Assembly (NCBI RefSeq): GCF_008831285.2
Contig: NC_045143.1
Coordinates: 7,325,503-7,389,502, forward strand
Source of the DNA: Nymphaea colorata
Lineage: Eukaryota > Streptophyta > Magnoliopsida > Nymphaeales > Nymphaeaceae
Direction of reading: 5' to 3'
DNA length: 64,000 nt
Under the pieces are notes generated by a model. The model saw nothing but the letters and a program-made list of their open reading frames with translations. It ran no database searches and was not told the origin of the DNA. Below are positions 36,471-47,285 of this stretch, in pieces. Both the position numbers and the translations under genes were made by a program. How positions within the stretch are numbered: the first letter of the stretch is position 1; each line of letters starts with the position of its first letter.

Positions 36471-36495
36471 CACACACACACACACACACACATAT

Positions 36496-36531
<36 letters not shown>
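36470..36531. repeat. compound (CA)n(TA)n microsatellite
   Basis: About ten CA units run into an interrupted then pure TA array. It lies just upstream of the decayed copia fragment. Confidence 0.9.
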
Positions 36532-36534
<3 letters not shown>

Positions 36535-36683
36535 TTTTCTGGAACGAAAAATCTGTGACACACAGCACATTTTTCTTTCTCTGCACATGTGTAATCTTTT
36601 TCCTGTTGAGTTCATACCCTGTTTGTGCTCTGTTCTGTTTTGTTTTCTGTTAAGTATATACTCAGATTGCAGTTTGTACATAG

Positions 36684-37610
36684 TATCAGAGATACAAACT
36701 GTGCTTCGTGGATGGATCTCTTCCACAGCCAGAAGTTGGTGCACCAGTATAGACTATGGTTGCATTCTAATAACACGGTATTGTCATGGTTGATCAATTC
36801 TTTCTCTAGATAAGTATCAGAATGCATTATCTATGCTATCCATGCAAGAGACGAGTGCCTAGAACTGAAGAATAGATTTACACCAAGTATTGCTCCAGGA
36901 AAACACCAAATCGGGTCTGCCATTAATCGCCATGCTCAAGAATCTCAGCCAGTGGCAAGTTTTCTCACTAAATTAAAATCATACTGGGATGAATTGTCAT
37001 CCTACAAGATGTCATGAAGATTGTGTCAGAAAGACATGATCAATTCCTGATGGGACTCAATGAGTCCTATAATTTAATCAAGGGGCAAATTCTTATAGAT
37101 CATTTTCCAAATTTGGGGAAAGTATGCTCTCTAATCATTTTATAGGAAGAAAAACAGAGGGAGGCGAAGACTGTACCAGCTTTAGAACGTACTGGATTGC
37201 CAGCAGTGAGATTTGTTAAAGGCAAGAACACAAGGTGTGATCGGTTATTTGTCTGTCTGTGTATTCTTCAGAGAAAGAATACAAGAGATCTGTGCGACCG
37301 TGGACGTAGGAGATTATTGCTCCGAACCACGTAAATCGTTGTCTTCTTCCTTATTGTTTCTAATGCTCTCTTGAAAACGTAAGAGAAGAGTTTATTGTGT
37401 GTTATTCCTAACAGGTTGCATGTCATGCACGGTTTTCCACCGATCACCACTGCATCTTATGGCTCCTCCGGATGCACCGGTCAAGCTGGAACCACAAGCA
37501 CGGACAGATATTTTACTGCTACACCAAATTACATAATTAGACACCCAACTCACACTTTCGTACATGGTTTCAGTTTCTCAATTTTTGCATTGATTACATG
37601 GATGTAACTT
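36684..37610 (+). mobile_element. decayed Ty1-copia gag fragment
   Basis: A tRNA-Met-like primer site (gtatcagaga, about 36684) is followed by gag-like peptides in shifting frames: VLSWLINSFS, FLTKLKSYWDELSSYK, then QFLMGLNESYNLIKGQILI, EEKQREAKT and NTRCDR. These match the copia gag order up to the first Cys of the zinc knuckle. The knuckle's remainder appears to resume near 37415 (HVMHGFPPIT). Stops and frameshifts make it non-functional. Protease, integrase and RT are absent. Confidence 0.75.
37236..37413 (+). repeat. LTR-like insertion inside the gag fragment
   Basis: Between the two halves of the gag zinc-knuckle region lies non-gag sequence ending attcctaaca. It contains gaccgtggacgtaggag ... 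gaaccacgtaaat, the same R/U5-type module as in the 13364 LTR (gatcgtggacgtaggct ... gaaccacgttact). I interpret it as a truncated solo LTR of a related copia family nested in the older gag remnant. The target duplication is not clear. Confidence 0.5.
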
Positions 37611-37613
37611 CTC

Positions 37614-38309
37614 TTGGTTGCCTTGCTGCTGCTGCAGGCACCTTTTCTTCGCACGATTTTACTGATCCCGCAGGAAGGCAAGGAAGGTTAATTGAAGAGG
37701 TTATTATTGCCAGGTAAAATAGTAAAAGAAAAATAACGCCAGTTTCTGTACGTTCAATATGAGAGAACAAACAAAACAAGACACCAAGAACGCGCACACA
37801 TTGCTTCAATTTGGATGAACAGAAAAAGAGAAACAAGAAAGTGCTATACAAATTGAGGAGAAACTAGTCAATGAGCTTCACTGGGGAATTAGTGTGTCGA
37901 TGGTATGTAAGGTTGAACTCAGAACAAAAAATGAAACTTGGGTATGCAAGTTATACTGAAATTTTTTTATATGTAAGTCAACTTTTTGTAAAGATAGAAA
38001 AAAAAAAAAACCAAAGAAGTGAAAAAGATTAAAAGAGGCAACTCTTTTAGATAATGACCAAAACATCCTCCTTTTCTTTTAGCATATATGATATAAGGGT
38101 GCACAAAAAATGCCTTGAAAAGGAAAAAACGGGAATTTTTTGCAAAAGACGAAACCATCCTTATCAAAATATGATAAATACCGTGATGAAACTGTGCCGC
38201 TGAAAGATCGACTTTATCCCTTTGAACGTCATATCCACGACGCACCACTGCCGTCCGCGTACGACATACATACATGTCAGGTGCACAGTGTGCTTCCGGA
38301 GGTCCCTTG
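37614..38309. other. intergenic DNA, no gene recognised
   Basis: About 700 bp of AT-rich sequence between the copia remnant and the duplicated upstream block of gene D. Open frames are short and none is recognisable. Confidence 0.45.
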
Positions 38310-39200
38310 CTTGTCGAAAATCACGAAACCAAAGGTGACCGACGATCTTACCAACTTGAGGGAAACCAGCAACCGGGCTAGTGCGTTGTTAAGGATCTGT
38401 ACAAGAACGAGAGAGTTCTTCCAATGGCTGCCGTGGATGGTCGGTCATGCGATGGAGAATATATAACGTATAAAATGTGCAACTGCTGCACGAGTTTTGC
38501 TTTTGAACAGGAATATGAAACTGCAATTGTTTTATAATCAACACCATCTAGAAGAACGGCGAACGAATTTTGATTCCTACCTGAACTCTTAGTCACAGAC
38601 TATTGAGCGTAGTGTGACGTGAACACAGTAGCAACGCCCCCGGAGCAAACTGTAGGCTAAGATTGATGACCGGCCGGAAATATGAAACAGGTGTCCTTAA
38701 CTTAGCACCCACCACAGCTCCTAATCTTGACTTTTTTTTTTCCTTGAGAAGCCCTCAAACCAAACCAAACTACGTAATGACGAAAATACCCTTGATTAAA
38801 TAAAAAATAGAAAGCCTTTTTACAAGGACAAAACGAGTTATAAAAAATTTAAAAATTTAAAATGTCTAACTTTTTAATAAAAATTTCTGAAATGCAGCAA
38901 ACCTCTGCTCTTTCTTCTTTCAATATGTTTGTTGGGTGCACCTCCAAAACACCTGGAGCCCCTCCACCTACTAGGGATTTACCATGCTTTTACCATACGA
39001 CAAGAAAAATCCCTCCCTTTGGTTTCTTATATAAGTTTTCTGCACACGACGTTGCACCAACGCGACATTGACAAGTTAACTCAACTAGAGGAAGAGTAGA
39101 CCTTGAAGATCTCTGATGCAAACTCGCATTCGAGCTCTGTTTTAGTTCGTTCAATTAAATTTAAGATTATACAAGAAAATGGCAAAGTAATCAAGGAGAT
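38310..39200 (+). repeat. upstream block of gene D, duplicated at 51415-52050
   Basis: The same sequence recurs with substitutions and small gaps at 51415-52050: aaaatcacgaaaccaaa, ctgccgtggatggtc, gacgtataaaatgt, gacattgacaagttaa and actagaggaagagtag appear in the same order. The block ends about 650 bp before the gene D start, so it is part of the duplicated gene D unit. A frame at 38140-38466 is open here but not in the copy, which argues against coding. Confidence 0.85.
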
Positions 39201-39784
39201 AGAGACGGAAATGGAGAGAAAGTGGGAAACAGCAGGGAATAATGCAACACCTAAGAAACGGACGGGAACTGAATGAAAAGCAAACGCAAGCAAGGGAAAT
39301 TACTGGGAAGTGTTTAATCCCTTTCATCAATCTGGGCTGCATTCAAACGCCAATAATTTGGTAAACGGGAAGTTTTTGTTTTGATGAATATTACCAACTG
39401 ATAATAACCTAAAGCAATTACTTAACAAATTTTCAAAAATATGAGATTCAATGAAACGAAAAATTCCTAATTGAATATGGACATTCATACTAGATCCTAT
39501 AAAATTATAATTATGTGCCTTCTTACTGCATCCCATCGAACAGAAATCTAAATGGATATAAGAAAAAATCGAAAAAAATATAATAATCCGGTATATATAC
39601 CTCCTGAATCAGCTTCGCAAGTAAAATAACACCGTAGAATAAGAAAAAGTGACCCTATTGTTGCCAGTCAATGAAATTAATGAACTTAGAAAGATGTGAT
39701 GCCGTGTAATCATGTATCCTTTTCTTGTGAGTTTTAAAATGCTTGTTGGCAGGACGTCAATCAACCTCACCCTCTTTGGTGATC

Positions 39785-39790
39785 TATAAA
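39785..39790 (+). promoter_or_regulatory. putative TATA box of gene D
   Basis: TATAAA lies 58 bp upstream of the ATG at 39848 and 34 bp upstream of the in-frame ATG at 39824. Transcription would start near 39815-39820, which makes 39848 the more likely start codon. Confidence 0.5.
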
Positions 39791-39847
39791 ATGACATCCC
39801 GACGCTGGAAATTTTCAAGTGCTATGGGCGATCTTCTGTATACAAAA

Positions 39848-40327
39848 ATGGAAAGATCATTAGTTCATCACTGCTGCTGCTGCTGCTTCTTCTTCTTCAG
39901 CTGGTTTCTTGTCTTCTTTCCTTTTACTCCATCTGAGGCACAGGCCGTCCCAGCCCTGTTTATGTTTGGGGACTCTATTGTCGACAACGGAAATAATGCC
40001 ATTCTGCTTCCCAAAGAAACAGCCAGTCGTTTTCTTCCCTATGGATTTGATTTCCCCACTGGTCCTACTGGTAGATTTACAAATGGGATGAATCCAGGCG
40101 ATGTGTTTGCTAACCTTTTGAATCTTCCTCGTTTCATTCCTGCTGTTCTCGATCCCAAGGCGAAAGGCGAAATGATTTTGAACGGAGTTAACTATGCCTC
40201 TGGAGGCTCCGGGATTCTTGATTATCCTAATGTAAGTAAACTTTAACCGAACAATTGTCGTCTGATTACGAACGAGCGAAGTCAGCGTTGTCGCATTTTT
40301 TAGTGCAAGTTCTGTTGTTTGGGTGTT

Positions 40328-40358
<31 letters not shown>

Positions 40359-41287
40359 GCTTCATATGCTAGACATTGTAATTCTTGGAGCTATTGATTT
40401 TAACAAATTCATATGGATATTAAATAAAAAAAATAATTGTATTTTCAAAAGATTTAAATATCCTTCAAGCGGGTATAAGGAAACGCATGGTTTCTTCCTT
40501 TAAAGGATATTTGAGTCTCTTGAAAATATGACATTTTTTATCAACCTAATTTTTCCATAATGATTTTGTGAAAACTCAATTGGTCCAAACAAATACCATA
40601 CGTCTGTCATATGAGAGTCTGATCGTAATATAGACACACACAAGAATGAGTGCATGATGACTCTGGCCATCCCAGAGTCACCCATCTAACTCACTTGAAG
40701 CAATAATATGAAAACAAATTTGCAAACTAATACTACATGATGGAAATATCCACCACCATTTCCTCTTTGTTTTTCTCTTTAACCATCCATTGTGTTGAAT
40801 CAAAAGATTCAAGTTAGATTTATGTACTTCTTATAAGCCAAAGTCACCATTCAATTTCCTTATAATATATATATGTGTGTGTGTGTGTGTGATAGAGAGA
40901 GAAAGAGAGATTGATAGATCCATTAGGTTAGCGAAAAAAACCAAATTTTCTAAATGCAATGATTATTGTATTTCTCTTGCAATCTAACCTTACCTATATA
41001 ATCTCAAGAATATGTTGATGAAAAACATATATTAAGTTGATCATCTCTTTTGCTTTAGTAGTGTTTTTACAATAAGCAAAAGTGAGCTTCCCCCACAGCA
41101 TCAACAATTTTGATAATAGAAAAATCCATAATTTTGATAAAAAAACAACTTGTATGAAAACACATTTTATGTCAAAATAATTTTCTAAATTAGATGTTTA
41201 GATTTTGTTTAATTTTTTTTTTCAGCAAAAAAAATTAAAGATCTGCTTTCTAATCCCTGATCTAATAGTCTGTTACTCTCTCTCTCT

Positions 41288-41322
<35 letters not shown>

Positions 41323-44300
41323 AAATTTGCCTAATCACTCATGTACCAATGTGCAGTCCGAAGTTATATCGATGAACAACCAGATCAAGTTGTTTGAGAA
41401 TACAACTCTTCCAGAATTGAGGGCGTTCCTTAACAAGACTCAGCTGTCCTCCCACGTGGAAAAGAGCATTTTTGCATTCATTGCCGGAGGAAACGACTGC
41501 ATTGAGCTGTGTCAGAGACCCATCGGAGAGAAAGAGTGCAAGGAAAATCTCCTGCTCGTCATGGGAAATTACACTTTGCAAATGAAGGTTTTTTGAATTC
41601 TTCTTTGTCCTTTATGATCGATAGGTTAGCTAAAAATTGGATACTCTACTTCTGCCCTATATCTTTTGTGGTATCCCTTAATTTCTTACTTTTTTGCAGC
41701 TTTTTGCAGAACAGTCGTTGAATCTAAAAATTTATAATGTGGTTCTAATACAAAATATATATTTTGCAAAAGGCCTGCATTCTCTGAAACTAATTTGTGT
41801 CGAATTCCTCATGCATTTTTCCTGCTCAGTTTTCCGTAGATACTTTACCTGTGTGAAACTTGCCCTTCATAAACAAATTAATGGTAAGAATCTATACCGA
41901 ATCATGTTTTTCTGGTTGTGTACACATGAAACCGAGACCAACAAAGGATAAACGTTCATAATCCTTGTATAGTGGATGTGAAATTTAAATACTTGTGTTT
42001 TTAGTGACTGACCCTAGATTTTAACTAGAACATGAAATTCACATATAAGCAGTTCAAATTCTTTGCTTAAGGTCACCTTAAAAGAAAATTTCACTAGGGA
42101 ATTCAGAACAAAAAGGTGGCAGACATATATATAGTTATTTGACCATGTAAAGTGTAAATTGATTTACTTCAACCGCTCTTGATACATTGATATGCACTGA
42201 ATTCAACTGGTACGTTCGTAAAATCACATAAGCCATTGAGTATTTGGAATTGGATATATGAACCATAAGACATGAATATAATTTTTATACGTAAAACACA
42301 TTTCGCTTCTGTTTTTTTCTAGTTGGCAAGTTTTGGTTTGGCAGATCTTCGGTAGATTTTTGCCGGCAGGTGCACTATGGGGAACTCACTTGTTGATCTC
42401 TTTCAAATTTAAGATCTTATGAATAAGACATTTTGTGTGGTATATAGCGCTTTGATGGGAAGCATTTTTCCTGTTTAGACATCAAAGGACACTCAAACTG
42501 ATCAACATAGAAAGCAGTCTTAATAAGGCTGGAAGTCCAAGTGAAGCTTATCCTTTAATTTTAATTGTTCAGTTTGCCGAGAGTAACTCTAAGATGGCCA
42601 ACTTGGCGGGCAGAAATTTGGCTTCTTCACATATGTAATTGGCGAAAATACTAACAAATCATGAGGAGTGGATAGTTTTGCAACATTTTGTTGGAGTTGC
42701 ACATCGTCTTCCCATTCTACACTTCATTTGCTGTGCTTCCAAATCACTGGTACAATTGATGTTAAATTTTTTTTTTTAAAAAAGAAAAAGAATCTCTCGC
42801 GGAGCTTACGATGGACATGACACTAAGAACAATTTCTAAGTCTACCCACAAATGCTAAAGCATCCATAAGTATTTCTTACTGAGCTATCAGTTGGATAGT
42901 TGCAAAAAGCTTCCCCAGAAACCTGCTTGGCTAATTGCGAAAGGAAGAAACCGTAATAAAGGATTGAAATGATTTTCTTGTTGACTTCTTTATATAACTG
43001 CCGCAACCTTATTGCCCTCGCAGAAGCTCTATGGTTTAGGAGCTCGAAAGTTCGTGCTTTTTGGGGTAACACCGCTTGGGTGCAACCCGGCCTACCTGCC
43101 CAGTAACAATTACAGATGCAGAGAGGACTTGAATTTTGCGGCTCAATCATTCAACAACATGCTCAGATCTTTAGTGGACACGCTTAACCAAGATATGCCA
43201 GCAGCCAATTTTGTGCATGTCAATGCCTACAAAATTCTCTATGATGTCTACAGGAATCCTGCACCAGAGGGTAAGTCACATCTTTTATTTTAAATTGCAT
43301 CCAGCTTCTTTGAAAATGATGATCAGTTTCTGCCCTCTTACTCCGTTCTATCTTGACACCAATGGACTAAAGGGAGAATAGGCGCTTATCTCTTACCTAC
43401 GTAAGTTGTACTACCCATCTAATCTACCACAAACAGTAGCATACTACTACGTAGGCTTCAAGGATTGCAGATGGGCACACGGCACTAGTAGCGGAGGCAC
43501 ATATAGGCGGATCTAGATCTGGGCCATCGCCCTCACCAGCCCAAAATAAATTAAATTATTTATCCATGCGTGACTACCTCCTTAATTTACTTATTTATTA
43601 TACACAAATTCCCCCAAATAAGTCCATATTCGAAAGGGACCTATATATAGGACTATGATCAATGGGAAGAATAGTTTGAGTTCACTTCACATTGCTTTTA
43701 TAAGCTCAGGAACATGCTACAGTTTGACCTAATCAACACCACTAAGTTAAAAAGAACCAAGATTTTAAAAGGAATGGACTGAATGTGTACGCAAAGAAGT
43801 GGATGTCAATTTTTAGCTCTTGAAGACCATTCACCTCAATGATCAGTGGCGTTCAAGGTGCAGGCCTGGATGAAAGTTGAAACATATAAATGTGCCATCA
43901 GCATTCATCAATGGGACCAGGTTTCATAGAAGTAAGGCTTAGTAATTGGTCATGAATAAGGATCAACATGGGGATCATGAGGGGATTCAAGCCCTAAAGC
44001 AGGGCTCAGTATTCGACAGAGAGTCGTTGTAAAGCATGTTGGGAGGTTTACCCTAGTTTTCTTTTCATTTAGCAGGTCAAGTAAATGAGTCTAGTCTCAT
44101 AGGCACTAACTTCTTCCAAAACCTTGATCAGGGCGGGGCTACCAGCCAATTCAACCAGAACCTGCTCTGGTTGGTTGAGGAAGAAATTTAACGAGCCTAC
44201 GGTTAGTCAATATTATCAATAAATGGTGCTAGTATGAATTTTCTCTACCAGGATTTCGGGTGGTGGACAAGGCTTGTTGCGTTACAAACAGTACAGATTC

Positions 44301-44499
44301 CACAAAAGGGCGTGCATGCGTACCAGGGAGCACACCATGCAAGAATAGGCATGAATACATGTACTACGATGGTGCACACTGCACCGCCGCCACGTATTTG
44401 ATCTTGGTGGGGAAGGCCTTTTACTCAAAGCATTCGGAAGAGGTGTATCCTGTTAATATTGCACGTCTCGCTGCAGAATCTGGTCTACCAAGTTTCTAA
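39848..44499 (+). CDS. GDSL esterase/lipase, gene D, intact
   Basis: A secreted GDSL/SGNH ester hydrolase of 369 aa. Exons: 39848-40231, 41357-41587, 43024-43270 and 44252-44499 (TAA), with GT-AG junctions and the same intron phases as genes B and C. The signal peptide has an unusual run of Cys then Phe residues near its start (HHCCCCCFFFF), encoded by a TGC/TTC-rich stretch. Catalytic positions are FGDS (Ser43), the NYASGGSGI block, GGND (Asn174) and YDGAHCT (Asp327, His330). Introns are long (1125, 1436 and 981 bp) and contain (AT)n runs at 40327-40358 and 41290-41319. It is the only intact esterase of the cluster on the plus strand and the source of the broken duplicate at 51415-53655. The in-frame ATG at 39824 is an alternative start. 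Confidence 0.93.
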
Positions 44500-44980
44500 A
44501 GTTCCTTTAAGGAATGCCTTACTTTACTTTATTGTAAGAATAAGTGAGATCTGTTGTCTTGCATTGTGAAGGTGCTTGGATCATTCCTTCGTTATATCCA
44601 ATTAAATATTTGTAATATAGCTAGAATGGTTTCTGCAGTTTATAATGTCACAGTTGCTATGGGTTCGGTTATGGTAAGGAATGGCTTTCTCATAACTTTA
44701 TTGAAGAACAAGTGAAGCATGTTGCCTTGCACAAGGAAAAAACTTGAAGCTTTCCATAGTTTTATCTAATTACTATTTGTAAAGGAGAACTATTTCTACA
44801 ATATATTTTCATAGTCTCTTATAACTACAGATGTAAACCATGGGCATGAAGCAACAAAAAATGGTGGTGAAAGCTACATCCAAGTGGTAACTAAGAAGAT
44901 CAGTGGATGTGGTGGATGTGTTTGTGATAGATACGAAGATGTATATGAACGGTTGAGAACTATCTTCTTGATTTGTAGGT
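43370..44980 (+). repeat. 3' block of gene D, duplicated at about 52085-53655
   Basis: Intron 3, exon 4 and the 3' flank recur downstream. Shared words include ttgacctaatcaacaccactaagtt, gacaaggcttgttgcgttac, atgtactacgatggtg and ttattgtaagaataagtg. The blocks stay alignable to about 44980 / 53655 (gttgagaact, ttgatttg). Confidence 0.85.
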
Positions 44981-45350
44981 AGCTAATTACCAATGTCCAT
45001 GTGCATCATAAACATTTAGGGTTGCAGATTCATTAACCCTTGAAGTTAACTTCTGCCGATCTCACTTATAAAGCCTGAAAGAATAGCACAATTGAAAAAT
45101 GTCATCAATTTAGCATTTTCCTTTTTAAAGCATAAACTATGGCAGTGCCATTGTGCATCACTATGGACCGCCCAGATGTGAAGGCCAATAAACTAGACCA
45201 TTAAACAATGGCTCATTCACTTTATGAATAAGTGAAATTAGAATAATTTAATTGGCCAATTCAATTTACATTTATGTAATCACTCTAAATTTTTCTAAAA
45301 GATTATGATGTTTTATCCAAGCACAAAACTCAAATTTAAGCACAAGATTC
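44981..45350. other. intergenic DNA, no gene recognised
   Basis: AT-rich, non-coding sequence between the gene D 3' block and the tandem-repeat region. Confidence 0.4.
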
Positions 45351-45460
45351 AAATCCAAAATACAACTTTTAGATCCAAATTAAATCCAAAATACAACTTT
45401 TAGATCCAAATTAAATCCAAAATACAACTTTCATATCCAAATTAAATCCAAAACCCAAGT
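45351..45460. repeat. 31-bp tandem repeat, about 3.5 units
   Basis: aaatccaaaatacaactttt recurs at 45351, 45382 and 45413, with a decayed fourth unit (aaatccaaaacccaagttc). It leads directly into the 72-bp array. Confidence 0.85.
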
Positions 45461-45485
45461 TCAGATCCAAATCGATCATTTAAGA

Positions 45486-45980
45486 CCCATTTGCCCATCC
45501 TTTTGACAAAAAATCTCCTTTTAGAGGGTGATTTTAGTCTTTTTTGGGTGGACAAGACCAATTTACCTTTTTTTTTGACAAAAAATCTCCTTTTAGATGG
45601 TGATTTTAGTCTTTTTGGGTGGACAAGACCAATTTGCTCTTCCTTTTAACCAAAAAAACCTCCTTTTAAAGGGTGATTTTAGTCTTTTTGGGTGGACAAG
45701 ACACATTTGCCCTTTCTTTTGATCAAAAAAATCTCTTTTTAGAGGGTGATTTTAGTCTTTTTTAGTGGACAAGACCAGTTTGCCCTTCCTTTTGACAAAA
45801 AAATCTCTTTTTAGAGAGTGATTTTAGTTTTTTTGGGTAGACAAGACTCATTTGACCTTTCTTTTGATAAAAAAACTTACTTTTAGAGGGTGATTTTAGT
45901 TTTTTTTGGTGGACAAGACCCATTTGCCGTTTTGACAAAACAATATCCTTTTAGAAGGTGATTTTAATCTTTTTAGGTCA
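45486..45980. repeat. 72-bp tandem repeat, seven units
   Basis: Each unit has the order catttgcccttccttttga, caaaaaaatctcctttta, gagggtgattttagtcttt, ttgggtggacaagacc. Seven head-to-tail copies are visible, the last one decayed. Length variation is mostly in A and T runs. It probably belongs to a large retroelement LTR or untranslated region, because a TATA-like promoter follows at 46018, but no retroelement protein adjoins it. Confidence 0.9.
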
Positions 45981-46017
45981 AAAAATTCAAATTTAGGGTT
46001 TTAGCTCCAAAATCTTC

Positions 46018-46025
46018 TATAAATA
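46018..46025 (+). promoter_or_regulatory. TATA-like element after the tandem array
   Basis: tataaata sits just downstream of the 72-bp array and is followed by a pyrimidine-rich leader-like stretch (ctctctctctctccatcttcttc). This arrangement resembles the promoter of a large LTR; there is no gene to confirm it. Confidence 0.3.
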
Positions 46026-46289
46026 CTCCCCATTTTTCCACCTCTTAGGTAAGATTGGTCCTTGGGAGAAAGAAACTCTAGTGTATTCTCACTTAAAGAC
46101 TTAGAGTTTCTCTTGAGCTCTCTCTCTCTCCATCTTCTTCTCTTCATTTTCCTCTCCAACTTGGAGCAAGCTACAACCCTCTTGGAGGTATCATCTTGAA
46201 GCTTCACTCAAATGAGATCTTTTTAAGTCATTTCTCATTAAAGGTATGTAACCATCATCCCTCTTATTTCTCTTTTTTTTTTTTCTTTC

Positions 46290-47285
46290 CTCATCTTCAT
46301 CTTCTCATGGCCAAAGAAGATACCACTCAACCTCTTTTTAGAGACAAGACGCTATGCTCAAATGCACCGGAAGCATGAAAAGATGATATGATCTTTCATT
46401 TTAATTATGTTCTTTCAAGTATTTTTGTTGTTATGCCTTCTCTTCATTATTATTATTATGCTATTTCTTTTTCTTGAACTTAGTCTTGTTGTTTTTTCAT
46501 TTTCTCTTCTCATCTTCATCTCCCAATGGCCAAAGGAGATAACACTCAACCTCTTTTTAGAAACAAGAGGCTATGCTCAAATGCAACGGGAGCATGAGAA
46601 GATGAGATGATATTTTATTTTTTGATTAAATAATGCTCTTTCAAGTATTTTTGTTGTTGTTGTTCTTTCTCTTCATTAATATCTTCTTGCTCTTTCTTCT
46701 CTTCAATATATTCTTGTTGTTGTTATTCTTTTCCTTCATGAATGTATTCTTGTTGTTTTTGTTATTTTCTTTCCTCAATATAACCTTGTTCTTGTTATTT
46801 TTTTTTCTCTCTTTCTCCTCTCCCCACGGCCAAAGGAGATAGCACTCAATCTCTTTTTAGAGACAAGAGACTATGTTCAAGTGCATTGGGAGCATGGAAA
46901 GATGAGATGATCTTTCATTTCGTGATTGAATCATGCTTTCTTTTATTAAATATACCATTGTTTTTCTTTCTATATTTTCTCCTCGTCTTCATCTCTCCAT
47001 GGCTAAAGGAGGTATCACTCAATTTCTTTTTAGAGACAAGAGGCTATGCTCAAGTGCACCGGGAGCATGGAAAGATGAGATAATCTTTCATTTTAATCAT
47101 ATTCTTTCTTTTCATGAATACATTCTTGTTGTTCTTTTGCTTTCTCTTATTTCCTCTATTTCTTATTTCCCCATGGCCAAAGGAGATAGTTCTCAATCTC
47201 TATTTTAAAGTCAAGAGACTATACTCAAGTGCACCAGGAACATGAGAAAATGAGGTGACATATCATTTCATAGTTACATCATGTC
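46290..47285 (+). repeat. long tandem repeat with a conserved mini-frame, five units
   Basis: Five units contain atggccaaaggagata ... ctctttttagagacaag ... gctatgctcaa at 46307, 46526, 46826 (acggcc), 46999 and 47173. Spacing is 219, 300, 173 and 174 bp. The shared core encodes a peptide of the type MAKG-TQ-LFRDKRLCS-A-GA, ending at a TGA in units 1-2 and running on in units 3-4. Between cores are TTC/TTG-rich spacers. It is probably repeat-derived, not a gene. Confidence 0.8.

Noticed and set aside
38140-38466. 108-codon plus-strand frame upstream of gene D
   Set aside because: The duplicated copy of this block at 51415 does not keep the frame open and shows stops and indels, so there is no sign of coding constraint.
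45486-45980. CRISPR-like array because of regularly spaced repeats
   Set aside because: Units are contiguous tandem repeats without unique spacers, in a plant nuclear context.
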